The notes under the pieces are model-generated. The model searched no databases. It was given only the letters and a program-made list of their open reading frames with translations, and had not been told where the DNA came from. From contig NZ_CP136920.1 of assembly GCF_033100135.1 (NCBI RefSeq), forward strand, positions 248,001-312,000: 64,000 nucleotides of DNA, given 5' to 3'. Source of the stretch: Rubellicoccus peritrichatus. GTDB taxonomy: Bacteria > Verrucomicrobiota > Verrucomicrobiia > Opitutales > Cerasicoccaceae. Made by a program: the position numbers and the translations under genes. Shown here one piece after another: positions 26,891 through 36,074 of the stretch. Each line of letters starts with the position of its first letter. The stretch's first letter is position 1.

Positions 26891-27787
26891 ATGCGATCGA
26901 ATATGAAAAGGTTGGCCTGCATTCTTGGATACTCCATCCAAATTATATTACTTCCATTTGTCGCTTCGGCACAGGAGCAAGTCTCGCTCTTTCTGGAGCC
27001 CAATGATACCGGCACCGTCTTTGCAAAGGAAACACTGGAAGACATCAACAGTATGGGCCCAACTCCATATCCAGCGGATCAGGAGGTCACAGAATGGATG
27101 ACGGTTGACTACACCGGTAATTATGTCGGCTACGTTGAACCGGCCAATATCAACAAAGATTTAACTGTCCGAAAGGGCTCCCCTATCCTGCTCCAACCCA
27201 AACGCGATAGCCGGACGCTCACGATCGTGGACGATACGGTTTCCCCGCAAATCATTGAGTTGGGCGATGATTGGGTCACGGTCTATTATAACGGAAATGC
27301 ACCGGCGTATTTTCAGTGGCCTTCCAACACTGCTGCAGCCGAGCCAGAAATAGTGACGGTGACCTCTGCGCCAGTGGTTGCTTCGACCGAAACCGTGACG
27401 GAAGCACCACTCGTAATCACAGACACACCACCGCCAGCCTCAACCGTTGCCGCGCCCCCTCCTCCTGTCCTGGAGGAAATTGCGGTGACTCAGCAGCCTC
27501 AAGTTCTGCCAATGCCCCCGCCTGCGATCACCAGCAAGCAAATCATACGCACCTGGGAAGGCAAAATTGTTGAGATAAAGGGCATTAGCGGATGGTTCAA
27601 TGAATACGACTATGCTCTCGAAGATCCACAAGGTAAACGCATTGCCTACGTCGACTTCAACGGAGTTCTGCTTTTCAAACCAATGGACGCCTACCTTGAT
27701 GTTCCCGTTGTCATTGATGGAACAGCCGAGAAAATCGTCAATACAACTCCAATTCTCATTAAGGCACGCTTCATTCGATTCAAGTAA
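26891..27787 (+). CDS. Secreted protein with SH3-like N-terminal part and proline-rich linker
   Basis: 298 aa; start at 26891 or the ATG at 26903. The signal peptide ends near residue 27 (V-A-S-A-Q). Residues about 30-145 contain V-T-E-W-M-T-V-D-Y-T-G-N-Y-V-G-Y-V and a second W-V-T-V-Y-Y-N-G-N-A-P-A-Y-F, which look like two bacterial SH3-like repeats. A Thr/Pro/Val-rich linker (about 145-215) follows, and the last about 80 residues form another small beta domain (W-E-G-K-I-V-E-I-K-G). It is 12 bp after the pseudouridine synthase gene, probably in one transcript. No known family name can be given. Confidence 0.6.
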   Translation: MRSNMKRLACILGYSIQIILLPFVASAQEQVSLFLEPNDTGTVFAKETLEDINSMGPTPYPADQEVTEWMTVDYTGNYVGYVEPANINKDLTVRKGSPILLQPKRDSRTLTIVDDTVSPQIIELGDDWVTVYYNGNAPAYFQWPSNTAAAEPEIVTVTSAPVVASTETVTEAPLVITDTPPPASTVAAPPPPVLEEIAVTQQPQVLPMPPPAITSKQIIRTWEGKIVEIKGISGWFNEYDYALEDPQGKRIAYVDFNGVLLFKPMDAYLDVPVVIDGTAEKIVNTTPILIKARFIRFK

Positions 27788-27816
27788 CTGAGGCAACAGC
27801 TACTTGAGCGTATGAA

Positions 27817-30051
27817 TCACTCGTCCAAGTTGAGAATATTCATTCTGACAAAGCGTATTGATGAAGAATCCTTATTAGGATTCTGAAGCGTAATTGACTC
27901 CACTTTGTTTTCAATGGCAGTAAAAGTCTGAGTGTAAGTGGATGTCACGTCTGTCCAGTTAACCAAGTCGGCTGACGTCTCGATACGATAATCCACATTA
28001 CTGAGCTGCCGGGAACGTGAATACGTAACTGTATATCGATTCTCTTCATAGGTTGCATCCATCAAAGTCGATGAAACAGTTGCAACTGCCGGATCGAAAC
28101 CCAATGCATATTCCAGAAAGTTGCTCTTGGCATCGTTATCCAAATCTCCTGAAGCACCATTAACCGCGAATATGGTACCATCGTCATAGGGGTCGAGACC
28201 ATGTTGGGTTTCCCAGGTCGTTGGTAATCCATCACCGTCGTGATCCTGTGGAATGAAATCCTCAGGAGCCAGTGCTGAGTTGCTGATACGAACGAAATCT
28301 ATGTCACCGTTGAACCTTGTTCCCCCAGTGTTAGCCATGCCTATCGTAATAGCTTTACTATTATGTAAGGAGCTGACGGTTGTATCCGTTCCCGAAACAG
28401 CCAGAGCATAATCAACATAGATGCTCATTGTTTTAGCAGAGCGATCCAGGACCGCTGCCACGTGATGCCACTCACCATCATCAATCTTTTGAGGTGTCAT
28501 TACATTTGGCTCCTGCGGCCCGTCAGACACCAGAAAGCGTAGTTTGCCTCCCTGTACGCGGAACCACCATGAAGGTGCATTCGCAGCAAAATCTTTCCCA
28601 ACAATTAAACCGGTTAGACCAGAATCAGCTGGCACCCGAATAGATGCCTCAAGCGTGAAACTGTCATTTCTGCCAAAATCCAGCTTGTGCGATGTATCTG
28701 AATCCAAAATGCTCAATCTCTGCGTCCCTTCAAAAGCCAATGCCGGTTTACCGCCATAATTGGAATCACCAGCCGTGTAATTTATTGGACCTTCAACCGT
28801 CATGTTAAAACCATCACCATCCGGATAGGAATCAAGAATCGCCGCAGCTGTCAGACTCGCTGCACTACCTGCCGCTTGTTCGTTCAACCTCCAGTATGCA
28901 GACGAAGGCGTTGGGTTTGGCACATCAAGATAAGCCAAATCGAAAACAGCGAAATACAGGAATTCGTGAAAGCTGTTTTCACCACATTCATAAAGCAGTC
29001 CAATTTTGCCATTATCCATGATGACCATATCCGAGTAGGCGGCGAACCCCTTGTGAATGATCTTTCCCTCATCCCACGTCGTGGTTTCATCATAACTACG
29101 GCGAACGGTTAAATCCTTTCGGGTATAAGTGCTGGCGGGATTGGAAAATAATATGACATTCTCAGCGTCCCCTTGGTCCGTAGCAGAATAACGAATTGCA
29201 GATCCCTGAGTTCTTTTCTCGATTAACTTATCATCTTGTACCGGGGCACTGAACGTCACTCCGCTATCTGAGCTGTATGAAATAATCCGACGTTTCCGTG
29301 ATGCCTGATCCCTGGCATTCAGGTAGAGGCGACTATCAACTAATTCAACAGCAACACACTCATTTGGCTTCAAATTATTTTCTTCGCCAATAGCCCCTCC
29401 AATACTCCAACTTGCTCCATGGTCATCGCTGTAAATAATGTGAGAGCCAAAGGTTTCCAAATCAGTCGAATGGTCACATGGGATGATGAGCCTTCCCGCA
29501 TGGTCTCCCCGCTCCAACTGGATTCCATGAACTGGGCCAGTTGCATACCAGCGCCAATTAGATTGTTTAACAGATGAGGTAATTTCAACTGGACTTGACC
29601 AGGTCTGCCCATCGTCTTCGCTCTTCTGAATATACACACGGCGTGAATCCTCACTCGTTCCATCCACTATAGTAGGTTCAGCGTCTGTGCCCAGATTACC
29701 TGTGCTTAAAAGAAAGATATCACCAGTGATACGATCAACGACTGGCGCAGGATTACCAATCGTATTCTCACCATCATCAGTTACAACAGTGAGGGCCTCC
29801 CAGGTTAACCCTCCGTCGAAGCTCCGCCTCATTACGATATCAATGTTCCCTGAGTCACTGATGCTGTCCACACGCCCTTCACAAAAGGCAAGCAACACGT
29901 CAGCATTTGACCGGACGACCGCAGGGATTCTAAAAAAAGTGTAACCTTCAGTGCCTGCTACGAACAAGGGTTGCTGTTCGAACTCCTGACCATTGGCACT
30001 AAAACTAAATAGGACTGAAAAAGTAACTAACCGAAACGCGAATCTAATCAT
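27817..30051 (-). CDS. Secreted exo-alpha-sialidase (GH33) with LamG-like domain and TSP3-type C-terminus
   Basis: 744 aa with a signal peptide (about 1-21). The N-terminal about 370 residues are a six-bladed sialidase propeller: F-R-I-P at 40-43, and Asp boxes S-F-D-G-G-L-T-W (77-84), S-E-D-D-G-Q-T-W (144-151), S-D-D-H-G-A-S-W (208-215) and S-S-D-S-G-V-T-F. Residues about 395-590 look like a concanavalin/LamG jelly roll (W-H-H-V-A-A-V-L-D). A D-H-D-G-D-G-L-P-x-x-W-E calcium-repeat segment (about 600-640) and a Y-R-I-E-T-S-A-D-L-V-N-W module end the protein. It would release terminal sialic acids from glycans outside the cell. No sialic acid catabolic genes are nearby. The specificity is inferred. 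Confidence 0.85.
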   Translation of the reverse strand: MIRFAFRLVTFSVLFSFSANGQEFEQQPLFVAGTEGYTFFRIPAVVRSNADVLLAFCEGRVDSISDSGNIDIVMRRSFDGGLTWEALTVVTDDGENTIGNPAPVVDRITGDIFLLSTGNLGTDAEPTIVDGTSEDSRRVYIQKSEDDGQTWSSPVEITSSVKQSNWRWYATGPVHGIQLERGDHAGRLIIPCDHSTDLETFGSHIIYSDDHGASWSIGGAIGEENNLKPNECVAVELVDSRLYLNARDQASRKRRIISYSSDSGVTFSAPVQDDKLIEKRTQGSAIRYSATDQGDAENVILFSNPASTYTRKDLTVRRSYDETTTWDEGKIIHKGFAAYSDMVIMDNGKIGLLYECGENSFHEFLYFAVFDLAYLDVPNPTPSSAYWRLNEQAAGSAASLTAAAILDSYPDGDGFNMTVEGPINYTAGDSNYGGKPALAFEGTQRLSILDSDTSHKLDFGRNDSFTLEASIRVPADSGLTGLIVGKDFAANAPSWWFRVQGGKLRFLVSDGPQEPNVMTPQKIDDGEWHHVAAVLDRSAKTMSIYVDYALAVSGTDTTVSSLHNSKAITIGMANTGGTRFNGDIDFVRISNSALAPEDFIPQDHDGDGLPTTWETQHGLDPYDDGTIFAVNGASGDLDNDAKSNFLEYALGFDPAVATVSSTLMDATYEENRYTVTYSRSRQLSNVDYRIETSADLVNWTDVTSTYTQTFTAIENKVESITLQNPNKDSSSIRFVRMNILNLDE

Positions 30052-30269
30052 CCTCGCAGTATTGAAGTCATCAAACCAGTATTAGTAAGCAAATCATATC
30101 TATTTCATGAATCCTTAACCTCAGTCAAGGCATTCGGATGAAATCAGTATAAAAACTCGGATTCACACTCTATTTGGACATATGCATCGATAAATTTTTT
30201 CAATATTGTCCCTATTAAAAATCCGATTTTCTTTGACCCAATGCATACGTCGGGATTCAACTCGGGCGC

Positions 30270-31145
30270 ATGGAGCTTATAGACGGTAATCAAATCTCCC
30301 GTGAAATTTTGGACGAGTTAAAGTCCGAGGTCGCCACATTCAGTGGACGGCCGCCTTCGGTCACTTTTGTTCGTGTGGGCGAGGACCCTGCGTCGGTCTT
30401 TTACGTCAATAAAAAGCAAAAGGTTGCTGCCGAGTTGGGGATTAAAAGTCACCTCCAGGTTTTCCCCGAAACAGTGACTCGCGAAGAATTACTGGGCTAT
30501 ATTGATAGCCTCAACACCGATTCGGAAGTCGACGGCATTCTGGTTCAAGCACCATTGCCAGACCATATTTCAGACCGCGAAGTCTTTAACCGAGTCAGCC
30601 CAGACAAGGATGTTGACGGTTTCAATGCCACCAACATCGGTCGGCTTTGCCAGGAAGACCCGGCAGCATTCATTTCCTGTACACCAGCAGGTATCATCGA
30701 GCTGCTTGAGCGCAGTGGAGTCGAAACCTCCGGCAAGAACGCCGTTGTCGTGGGTCGCAGTCTGATTGTTGGCAAACCAGCCGCATTGCTTCTCATGATG
30801 AAAGCCAAAACCGGTAATGCCACGGTGACTGTCGCTCACTCTCGAACTGCAGACCTGGCAGCAGCTTGTCGTGAAGCTGATATCATTGTTGCCGCAATTG
30901 GGCGCCCTGGCCTCATCACTGCAGACATGGTTAAGGAAGGTGCTGTTGTGATCGACGTTGGCATCAACCGCGTTGACGATGCCACCAAGAAAAAAGGCTA
31001 CCGTATCGTTGGTGATGTTGCCTTCGATGAAGTTGCTCCCAAGTGCAGCCAAATCACCCCGGTTCCTGGTGGCGTTGGCCCGATGACAGTTGCGATGCTG
31101 ATGAAAAATACTGTCCTGGCCTACAAGCGTACTCAACAAGCCTGA
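30270..31145 (+). CDS. folD: Bifunctional methylenetetrahydrofolate dehydrogenase/cyclohydrolase
   Basis: 291 aa. It interconverts 5,10-methylene-THF, methenyl-THF and 10-formyl-THF with NADP in the cytoplasm (one-carbon metabolism). The catalytic Y-V-N-K-K-Q-K segment is near 49-55 (the Lys is the cyclohydrolase residue; the usual motif is Y-V-x-x-K). The signature V-Q-x-P-L-P is near 92-98, P-D-K-D-V-D-G-F near 111-118, the nucleotide-binding V-V-V-G-R-S-x-I-V-G-K-P near 157-168, and P-V-P-G-G-V-G-P-M-T near the end. The length is normal. It lies just upstream of an RDD membrane protein gene. Confidence 0.95.
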   Translation: MELIDGNQISREILDELKSEVATFSGRPPSVTFVRVGEDPASVFYVNKKQKVAAELGIKSHLQVFPETVTREELLGYIDSLNTDSEVDGILVQAPLPDHISDREVFNRVSPDKDVDGFNATNIGRLCQEDPAAFISCTPAGIIELLERSGVETSGKNAVVVGRSLIVGKPAALLLMMKAKTGNATVTVAHSRTADLAAACREADIIVAAIGRPGLITADMVKEGAVVIDVGINRVDDATKKKGYRIVGDVAFDEVAPKCSQITPVPGGVGPMTVAMLMKNTVLAYKRTQQA

Positions 31146-31165
31146 GTAGAAAGAGCATTAATATT

Positions 31166-31795
31166 TTGGAAACTGCTCCTCCCAGGCCTCCAAAGCTCAG
31201 GCCCATCCCGCAATTTCCACAGATTGCAAACATGGGACACCGCAGTCTGGCATTTTTGCTCGATTGCCTGCTCGTTGGTGCCCTCGCACTCTTCCTGCTG
31301 GATAAGTTCCTTATCCCAATGTATCATCCGACTGCACAGGAAGAAATGCGAAAAACCTTCTCTGCCTACGAAGAAGCGGTCAACGAAGCATACGAGAAAG
31401 GTGCGCCAACCCCACCGGCAGCAGATTACATAACAACGTCGGATACCATTATCGAGGCGGTGGAATTCGGGATCTATGTCGCGATGCTCATGTTCTTCTC
31501 ATATTTTCTTATTGCTGAGCTATCCATGCGCGGCATGACCCTGGGGAAGAAAATGTTCAGGATACAAACTATCGCCCTGGGAACGATCCATCCGCCAGGT
31601 GCACTGCAAGCAAGTCTCCGGGCAGCGATGAAAACCTTTTTCATTTTTGGAATCATTCCCATTACCTGGCTTGGTTTCATCATGGCCTTTTTCGTATCTC
31701 AAAGACGTACCGGGCATGATATTCTGGCGCGAACTCTCGTTGTCACCGAGATTGTGCCTCTGCCAAAAGCAGATGAGGCAGGGCGCAGTCTCTAG
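31166..31795 (+). CDS. RDD family membrane protein
   Basis: About 209 aa if started from the TTG at 31166, 20 bp after folD; an ATG at 31232 is also possible. The RDD pattern is visible: R-S-L-A-F-L-L-D-C-L-L-V-G in the first membrane segment (Arg, Asp), a second segment about 90-115 residues later, G-M-T-L-G-K-K-M-F-R-I (the Asp-rich third motif replaced by G-x-T-L-G-K), and a C-terminal R-R-T-G-H-D-I-L-A-R-T segment. RDD proteins are poorly understood; some act in Na+/H+ transport or envelope functions. The last codons and the stop lie inside a REP copy of the neighbouring transposase, so the tail may have been rewritten by insertion. Confidence 0.7.
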   Translation: METAPPRPPKLRPIPQFPQIANMGHRSLAFLLDCLLVGALALFLLDKFLIPMYHPTAQEEMRKTFSAYEEAVNEAYEKGAPTPPAADYITTSDTIIEAVEFGIYVAMLMFFSYFLIAELSMRGMTLGKKMFRIQTIALGTIHPPGALQASLRAAMKTFFIFGIIPITWLGFIMAFFVSQRRTGHDILARTLVVTEIVPLPKADEAGRSL

Positions 31796-31814
31796 ACAAG
31801 CCGAACGTTACGCG
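31781..31814 (+). repeat. REP element, upstream copy
   Basis: GGGCGCAGTCTCTAGACAAG followed by CCGAACGTTACGCG. It matches the REP pair downstream of the transposase gene (consensus about GGGCGCCGTCTCCAGACAAG, then CCGAACGT). It contains the stop codon of the RDD gene and lies about 40 bp before the transposase start. Confidence 0.7.
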
Positions 31815-31853
31815 AAGTAATTACATCGGGGTAGCGGTTTGTCATTATATTTC

Positions 31854-32315
31854 ATGCAACAAGCCAAACGCAAAAACTTATATCATACCGTCCCTGACTG
31901 GGTAAAGGATGGCTCATATTTCTTCATTACAATTAATTGCCAAGTTCGCAGTCGAGCACAACTAACTCGACCAGACACAGCTACTGCATTATTCAAATCT
32001 ATTGCAAAACTTCATGCTAATCACACGTGGTGGTGTCATCTGTGCCTTTTGATGCCAGACCATTTACATGCCTTGATTGCATTTGCCCCTCATGAAACAA
32101 TGAAAGACTGTATTGCTCGGTATAAATCCTATCAAGCGCGCAAATCAGGAATCGTCTGGCAAGACGGATTCTTCGATCATCGGATACGTAACGATGTTGC
32201 ATTCCTTGAAAAAGCATCATACATCCGCCAGAATCCAGTTCGCGCAGGACTATGTAAAACCTCTGGCGATTGGCCATATATCTGGCCCAACACATCTAAA
32301 GAAGAAGCCCATTAG
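31854..32315 (+). CDS. REP-associated tyrosine transposase (RAYT, Y1_Tnp/TnpA_REP)
   Basis: 153 aa from the ATG at 31854 (an upstream TTG adds 5 residues). It is an HUH single-strand nuclease of the IS200/IS605-related Y1 family that cuts and moves REP sequences. Features: Y-F-F-I-T-I-N-C at the first strand, the metal-binding HUH motif in M-P-D-H-L-H-A-L-I (about 67-75), a catalytic Tyr candidate in the following helix (R-Y-K-S-Y-Q), and the C-terminal Y-I-R-Q-N-P-V-R-A-G-L motif. The length is normal. It is flanked by REP copies in inverse orientation, the expected context for a RAYT. Confidence 0.9.
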   Translation: MQQAKRKNLYHTVPDWVKDGSYFFITINCQVRSRAQLTRPDTATALFKSIAKLHANHTWWCHLCLLMPDHLHALIAFAPHETMKDCIARYKSYQARKSGIVWQDGFFDHRIRNDVAFLEKASYIRQNPVRAGLCKTSGDWPYIWPNTSKEEAH

Positions 32316-32397
32316 GTAGAGTCCAGTCACTAGACAAGCCGCTCAATATCTTAAAACTTTACGTGACGTTCGGCTTGTCTGGAGACGGCGCCCTACC
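32315..32397. repeat. Inverted REP pair (REPIN-like) downstream of RAYT gene
   Basis: The left arm starts with GGTAGAGTCC (32315) and runs to ...AGACAAGCCG; the right arm runs from CGGCTTGTCTGGAGACGGCG to CCCTACC (32371-32397). They form an imperfect hairpin, and the outer GGTAG/CTACC and inner AGACAAGCCG/CGGCTTGTCT stretches pair exactly. ACGTTCGGCTTGTCT also complements the upstream REP, so the gene is bracketed by inverted copies. Confidence 0.75.
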
Positions 32398-32405
32398 TTT
32401 TTCAA

Positions 32406-35400
32406 TCAATAAACCGCGACTTCTGATACCCACATAATATCAGGACGTTCGATTGGCCCATGTTGGGCATCCTGGACGACGCGTAGGCTTTTAAACTCCT
32501 GTGGATCGAACGTAATCCGTGTCTTGGAATCACCGGATACGGCATCCCAATCACCAAGCTCTAAAACTTCACCTGACTCTGAAGTTCCAACAAGTCGCCC
32601 ACGTCGACCGGTATAAGTGATGCCCGCCTCACTGTTCCAATGAATGACAAGCTCTTTAGCTTCAGTCGGAGTTGGAAACTGGATTTCGACCCAATGGTCT
32701 GTATCTGTTTCGGCCGATGCCCATGAAGCCTGGTTCCAGGCTACGTTTTCCGTATCAGCAACCCCATCATGCAGGGGCTCAGTCGAGTATCCGCCAAAAG
32801 TACTATCCGTAAAAACTTTTACTCCACTCTCAATCGCAAGACTGGCATTGGCATCAAGAAAAACGATACGGCAGTTCGATTCCCAAAGGACACTCTCATC
32901 CGACAAAATTCGAACTTTCAAACTCACACTACTCTGGCCGTAAGAGGGAACAGCCAGAGTAACGAGCTCATTCGAACCAGGACTGATCGTCAGTTCGTTC
33001 TGCCCAACCAAATCGCCAGCCTCCCACTCGATCTGACAGGTTCTTGGCTTATCTGAAAGATTACTAATTTCAAACGGAACTCTGGCTTCGGATGTCCGGG
33101 TCAAAAAGCGACTCTCAAAACCACTTACTTCGACAGGTGGAATCGACAGAGTCTGAATACTTCGACTGAACGCCTCCACGACACCGTCGCCATTAAGCAA
33201 CTGCCAGGTGATTTCCTGTATGCCGTCACTGGGGGGTAAAACAACTTGGATTGTTTCCATGGCTCCCGTATCTATTTGTCTCACTTGGTCGTCCGATTTC
33301 AACGTCAAGACATCGCCACTACTATTACTAACAGTGAGGTCCCATCGTGTTGGTTCACTAATCACCGGAATCCCAACAAGCCGGACGCTAGCCTGCACTC
33401 CAAGGGCCTGCTCCCGTAGTATTGAAGCGAATGATGCACGAACCGCTTCGGCTTCACCATAACCGGATTTCCATGCATCAAGGAAGCGTTGTTCTTCGTC
33501 AATAGATTCAGGAGATACATAGTCCACTAATACAGTCTGATGGTCTTCAAGAATTAGAGAAACGGGTTCTCCACCTTCGACCCAATCGACCTGACCTGAC
33601 AACGGTTGAACCATTAACATCTGCCCAAGCCCTGATGGCATGGTTATGGCAATCTGTTGCCGATTCTCAGACAGATTTTGCAAAACCAGATACCAGATAC
33701 CATCGGACGAGTCACCAAACTGCTCGACCTGAATGAGTTCATTATCAGATAAATCCACATCTTGAACAGCCTGCCAACCCGCGTCTGATGTTCTCTGGAT
33801 CAGCGGAACGAAAGTGCGGAAGAGATGACGGTCACGCTCTAACAATTCATGATCCAACCAGTAAGGATCATCCGCTGCATTGTGGCTGAAGAAACTTGGC
33901 TGAAAACCGTAAAGCAGACAGGTCTCGAAGTAACGACGCAAAGGCTCGCCGGAGAACTCACTAAAATTGGTCGACTGCAAAAAACCAAAAGGCTTCTGAC
34001 CAGACATAGCTCGACGGTAATTGAGCTTTGCACGACTAGGTGGATGATACTGTCCGCCACTGAACCAATCTGTTTCCTGACCGGGAATATCAATCCAACG
34101 GTTCACAAAGGGTGAGTCTGTGACGGGAAAGTTTCCCATGAGGTACTTGTCCTCAGAACGAAGGTAAGCGCCCAAAGCCGCTGTGAATTCATACTGTGGC
34201 ACATTAGGCGCAATCACGGGACGCAGCACATCCATACTGTAAGTAGTCGGATAATCTGTCGCGGCTAAAGCACGTTTATTAAAGTCGGGCATGACTGCCG
34301 CATCCATCGAATCCAGATAAATACCATCGACCCTTGGATCACTTAGAAACTCAGACATCTGCTTCCACTCCGCCATCGCACGATTCATCTTAAATGGCAG
34401 AACAGCCTCGAGATCGAGATCCGTGTTCACTTCCATTCGAGCTCCCCTATTCCAAGGCAGATCCATAAATTTCATCATGATATCGCCCTGCTCATCTTGC
34501 GAAGCACCAGCTAATCCCGATGCTGCCAGATCACGAGCCCAGCTATCCGTAAGGCCTGCCGCTAAAAGCATCTTCGCAAGCGCCTGCTCAGGGGTTCGTT
34601 CTTCACTGTCGTTAAAAGGCAGCCAGTAGAGCCAGGGCTCTGTATACATAAGCGTCAGGATGTCGTTCTCTTCGGCATAATCGACATCTGCTCCGCGAGG
34701 TCCTCCCTTTTCAAAAAAAACAAATCCGAAGTCCTCTGGTTCCGGTAACTGTGAGATATCCGAGAAGGGCATCCAAAGTCCGGAACGTGGAACACGGCGC
34801 TCATTGTAATCCGGATAGCGTTGATAGAATGCTTCCAGCACTGCGCGAAATCCTGGTTTACCCTGCAAAGCAACTGAGTAGAGTGAACAGCGAAAAGTTG
34901 CCTGCCCCGGAAATTGCTTTGTGTCCGGCGTAAGAGACATTTCATAAACTGCTTTCAACGAATCGGGAGTTGCCGCCAAATAGAAAACCCGCGGTTCACC
35001 GGGATCGGTCTCGATGACAAAGGCTTCATTTTCGTTTTCAACAACAGCAAAAGGATAATAAGACTGACGTCGGTTCGCTCCATATCGGCTGGCAGAAAAA
35101 TTGCCGACAAGCTCTTCCGATGTATCGATTTGACGTTTCTCGCTAACGTCGTCAGCCCACATGAAACCTTCCAGTGAACGATTCAAGCCAACCTCTGCAC
35201 TGAGGAAACGTTCTGAATCATCATGCAGCCAACCGGTTATTCGTACTTCACCGTCTCTTGGAATATCCGCCACCAAATACCATTCAACCCCAAGTGTATT
35301 TCCTTTCCAGGCAAAGCCGTTATCACGCTGCCAGGCCTGCTGAGGGACAGCGGTTTGAACTGCTCCTGTCGCAGCATCATGAATCTTAAAAAACAAATGT

Positions 35401-36074
35401 GCCGAATCAATACCAGCTGACGCAAGAAAACTATCGGCAACCTGAAAGCCTGTCGCCTTAACAGAGTTCCAACTCTCAAGCTTCGGACCATCACGAAGCA
35501 TGATCGATAAAGATGGAGGGCGGAAATCAAGCAAGGGCTGCAAATCTACTGGCTTTGTCTCAGGCAATGACATCACATTTCTGCGCATCCGAGGTTGCAC
35601 AGAGAAAGCACCTTGCTCCGGCCATCGCCCTTGGACTGACCAGTCAGAACCAGTCAGCTCAACAAAATAGGAAAAGCGTTTAGATAGGCGTGGATGTGAA
35701 ACAATTATGATTAATTCATCCGCTCCTCGCTGGATCACTGGGGCATTGAGTCGTTCCCAATTCCACCCTTCAGCGCCCAGAGGATACTCATAGAATGACC
35801 CACCCTCCATCATCAAATCGGCTCGACTCTGAGGCTCCTGTGAGTGACGGCCAGAAGTTTCAAAGTAAATGCGCAAACGCGCAGGATCGAGTTTGCCAGT
35901 GTCTTTAATGACAAGCGCAACAGCATCCTCAAGACCATCCACATTATGCGTATCCACAATCAATGAGCCATCATCAAAGAGTGCTTTAGCCTGCGCCTCA
36001 TCAGCATGTACGAATGCCGTTAACAATTGGCCTAGGAGAAAAATCGAGGGAATAAGTGACGAGAATTTAAGCAT
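32406..36074 (-). CDS. Large secreted glycoside hydrolase-like protein with discoidin (F5/8C) domain
   Basis: 1222 aa with a signal peptide (about 1-24). The N-terminal third is beta-rich. The middle (about 400-800) has a probable TIM barrel with G-L-W-M-P-F-S-D-I, D-G-I-Y-L-D-S-M-D near 600 (a candidate acidic active-site strand), and Y-R-R-A-M-S-G-Q-K-P-F. The pattern resembles unclassified 'glycoside hydrolase' proteins of polysaccharide-degrading Verrucomicrobiota and Bacteroidota. Ig-like domains follow. The last about 150 residues look like a discoidin carbohydrate-binding domain (D-G-V-A-D-T-E-N...W-V-E-I-Q-F-P). The substrate is unknown. A perfect palindromic operator candidate lies about 75-95 bp upstream. 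Confidence 0.6.
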   Translation of the reverse strand: MLKFSSLIPSIFLLGQLLTAFVHADEAQAKALFDDGSLIVDTHNVDGLEDAVALVIKDTGKLDPARLRIYFETSGRHSQEPQSRADLMMEGGSFYEYPLGAEGWNWERLNAPVIQRGADELIIIVSHPRLSKRFSYFVELTGSDWSVQGRWPEQGAFSVQPRMRRNVMSLPETKPVDLQPLLDFRPPSLSIMLRDGPKLESWNSVKATGFQVADSFLASAGIDSAHLFFKIHDAATGAVQTAVPQQAWQRDNGFAWKGNTLGVEWYLVADIPRDGEVRITGWLHDDSERFLSAEVGLNRSLEGFMWADDVSEKRQIDTSEELVGNFSASRYGANRRQSYYPFAVVENENEAFVIETDPGEPRVFYLAATPDSLKAVYEMSLTPDTKQFPGQATFRCSLYSVALQGKPGFRAVLEAFYQRYPDYNERRVPRSGLWMPFSDISQLPEPEDFGFVFFEKGGPRGADVDYAEENDILTLMYTEPWLYWLPFNDSEERTPEQALAKMLLAAGLTDSWARDLAASGLAGASQDEQGDIMMKFMDLPWNRGARMEVNTDLDLEAVLPFKMNRAMAEWKQMSEFLSDPRVDGIYLDSMDAAVMPDFNKRALAATDYPTTYSMDVLRPVIAPNVPQYEFTAALGAYLRSEDKYLMGNFPVTDSPFVNRWIDIPGQETDWFSGGQYHPPSRAKLNYRRAMSGQKPFGFLQSTNFSEFSGEPLRRYFETCLLYGFQPSFFSHNAADDPYWLDHELLERDRHLFRTFVPLIQRTSDAGWQAVQDVDLSDNELIQVEQFGDSSDGIWYLVLQNLSENRQQIAITMPSGLGQMLMVQPLSGQVDWVEGGEPVSLILEDHQTVLVDYVSPESIDEEQRFLDAWKSGYGEAEAVRASFASILREQALGVQASVRLVGIPVISEPTRWDLTVSNSSGDVLTLKSDDQVRQIDTGAMETIQVVLPPSDGIQEITWQLLNGDGVVEAFSRSIQTLSIPPVEVSGFESRFLTRTSEARVPFEISNLSDKPRTCQIEWEAGDLVGQNELTISPGSNELVTLAVPSYGQSSVSLKVRILSDESVLWESNCRIVFLDANASLAIESGVKVFTDSTFGGYSTEPLHDGVADTENVAWNQASWASAETDTDHWVEIQFPTPTEAKELVIHWNSEAGITYTGRRGRLVGTSESGEVLELGDWDAVSGDSKTRITFDPQEFKSLRVVQDAQHGPIERPDIMWVSEVAVY

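Noticed and set aside
30570-31139. 189-codon minus-strand ORF
   Set aside because: Antisense to folD, which is certain.
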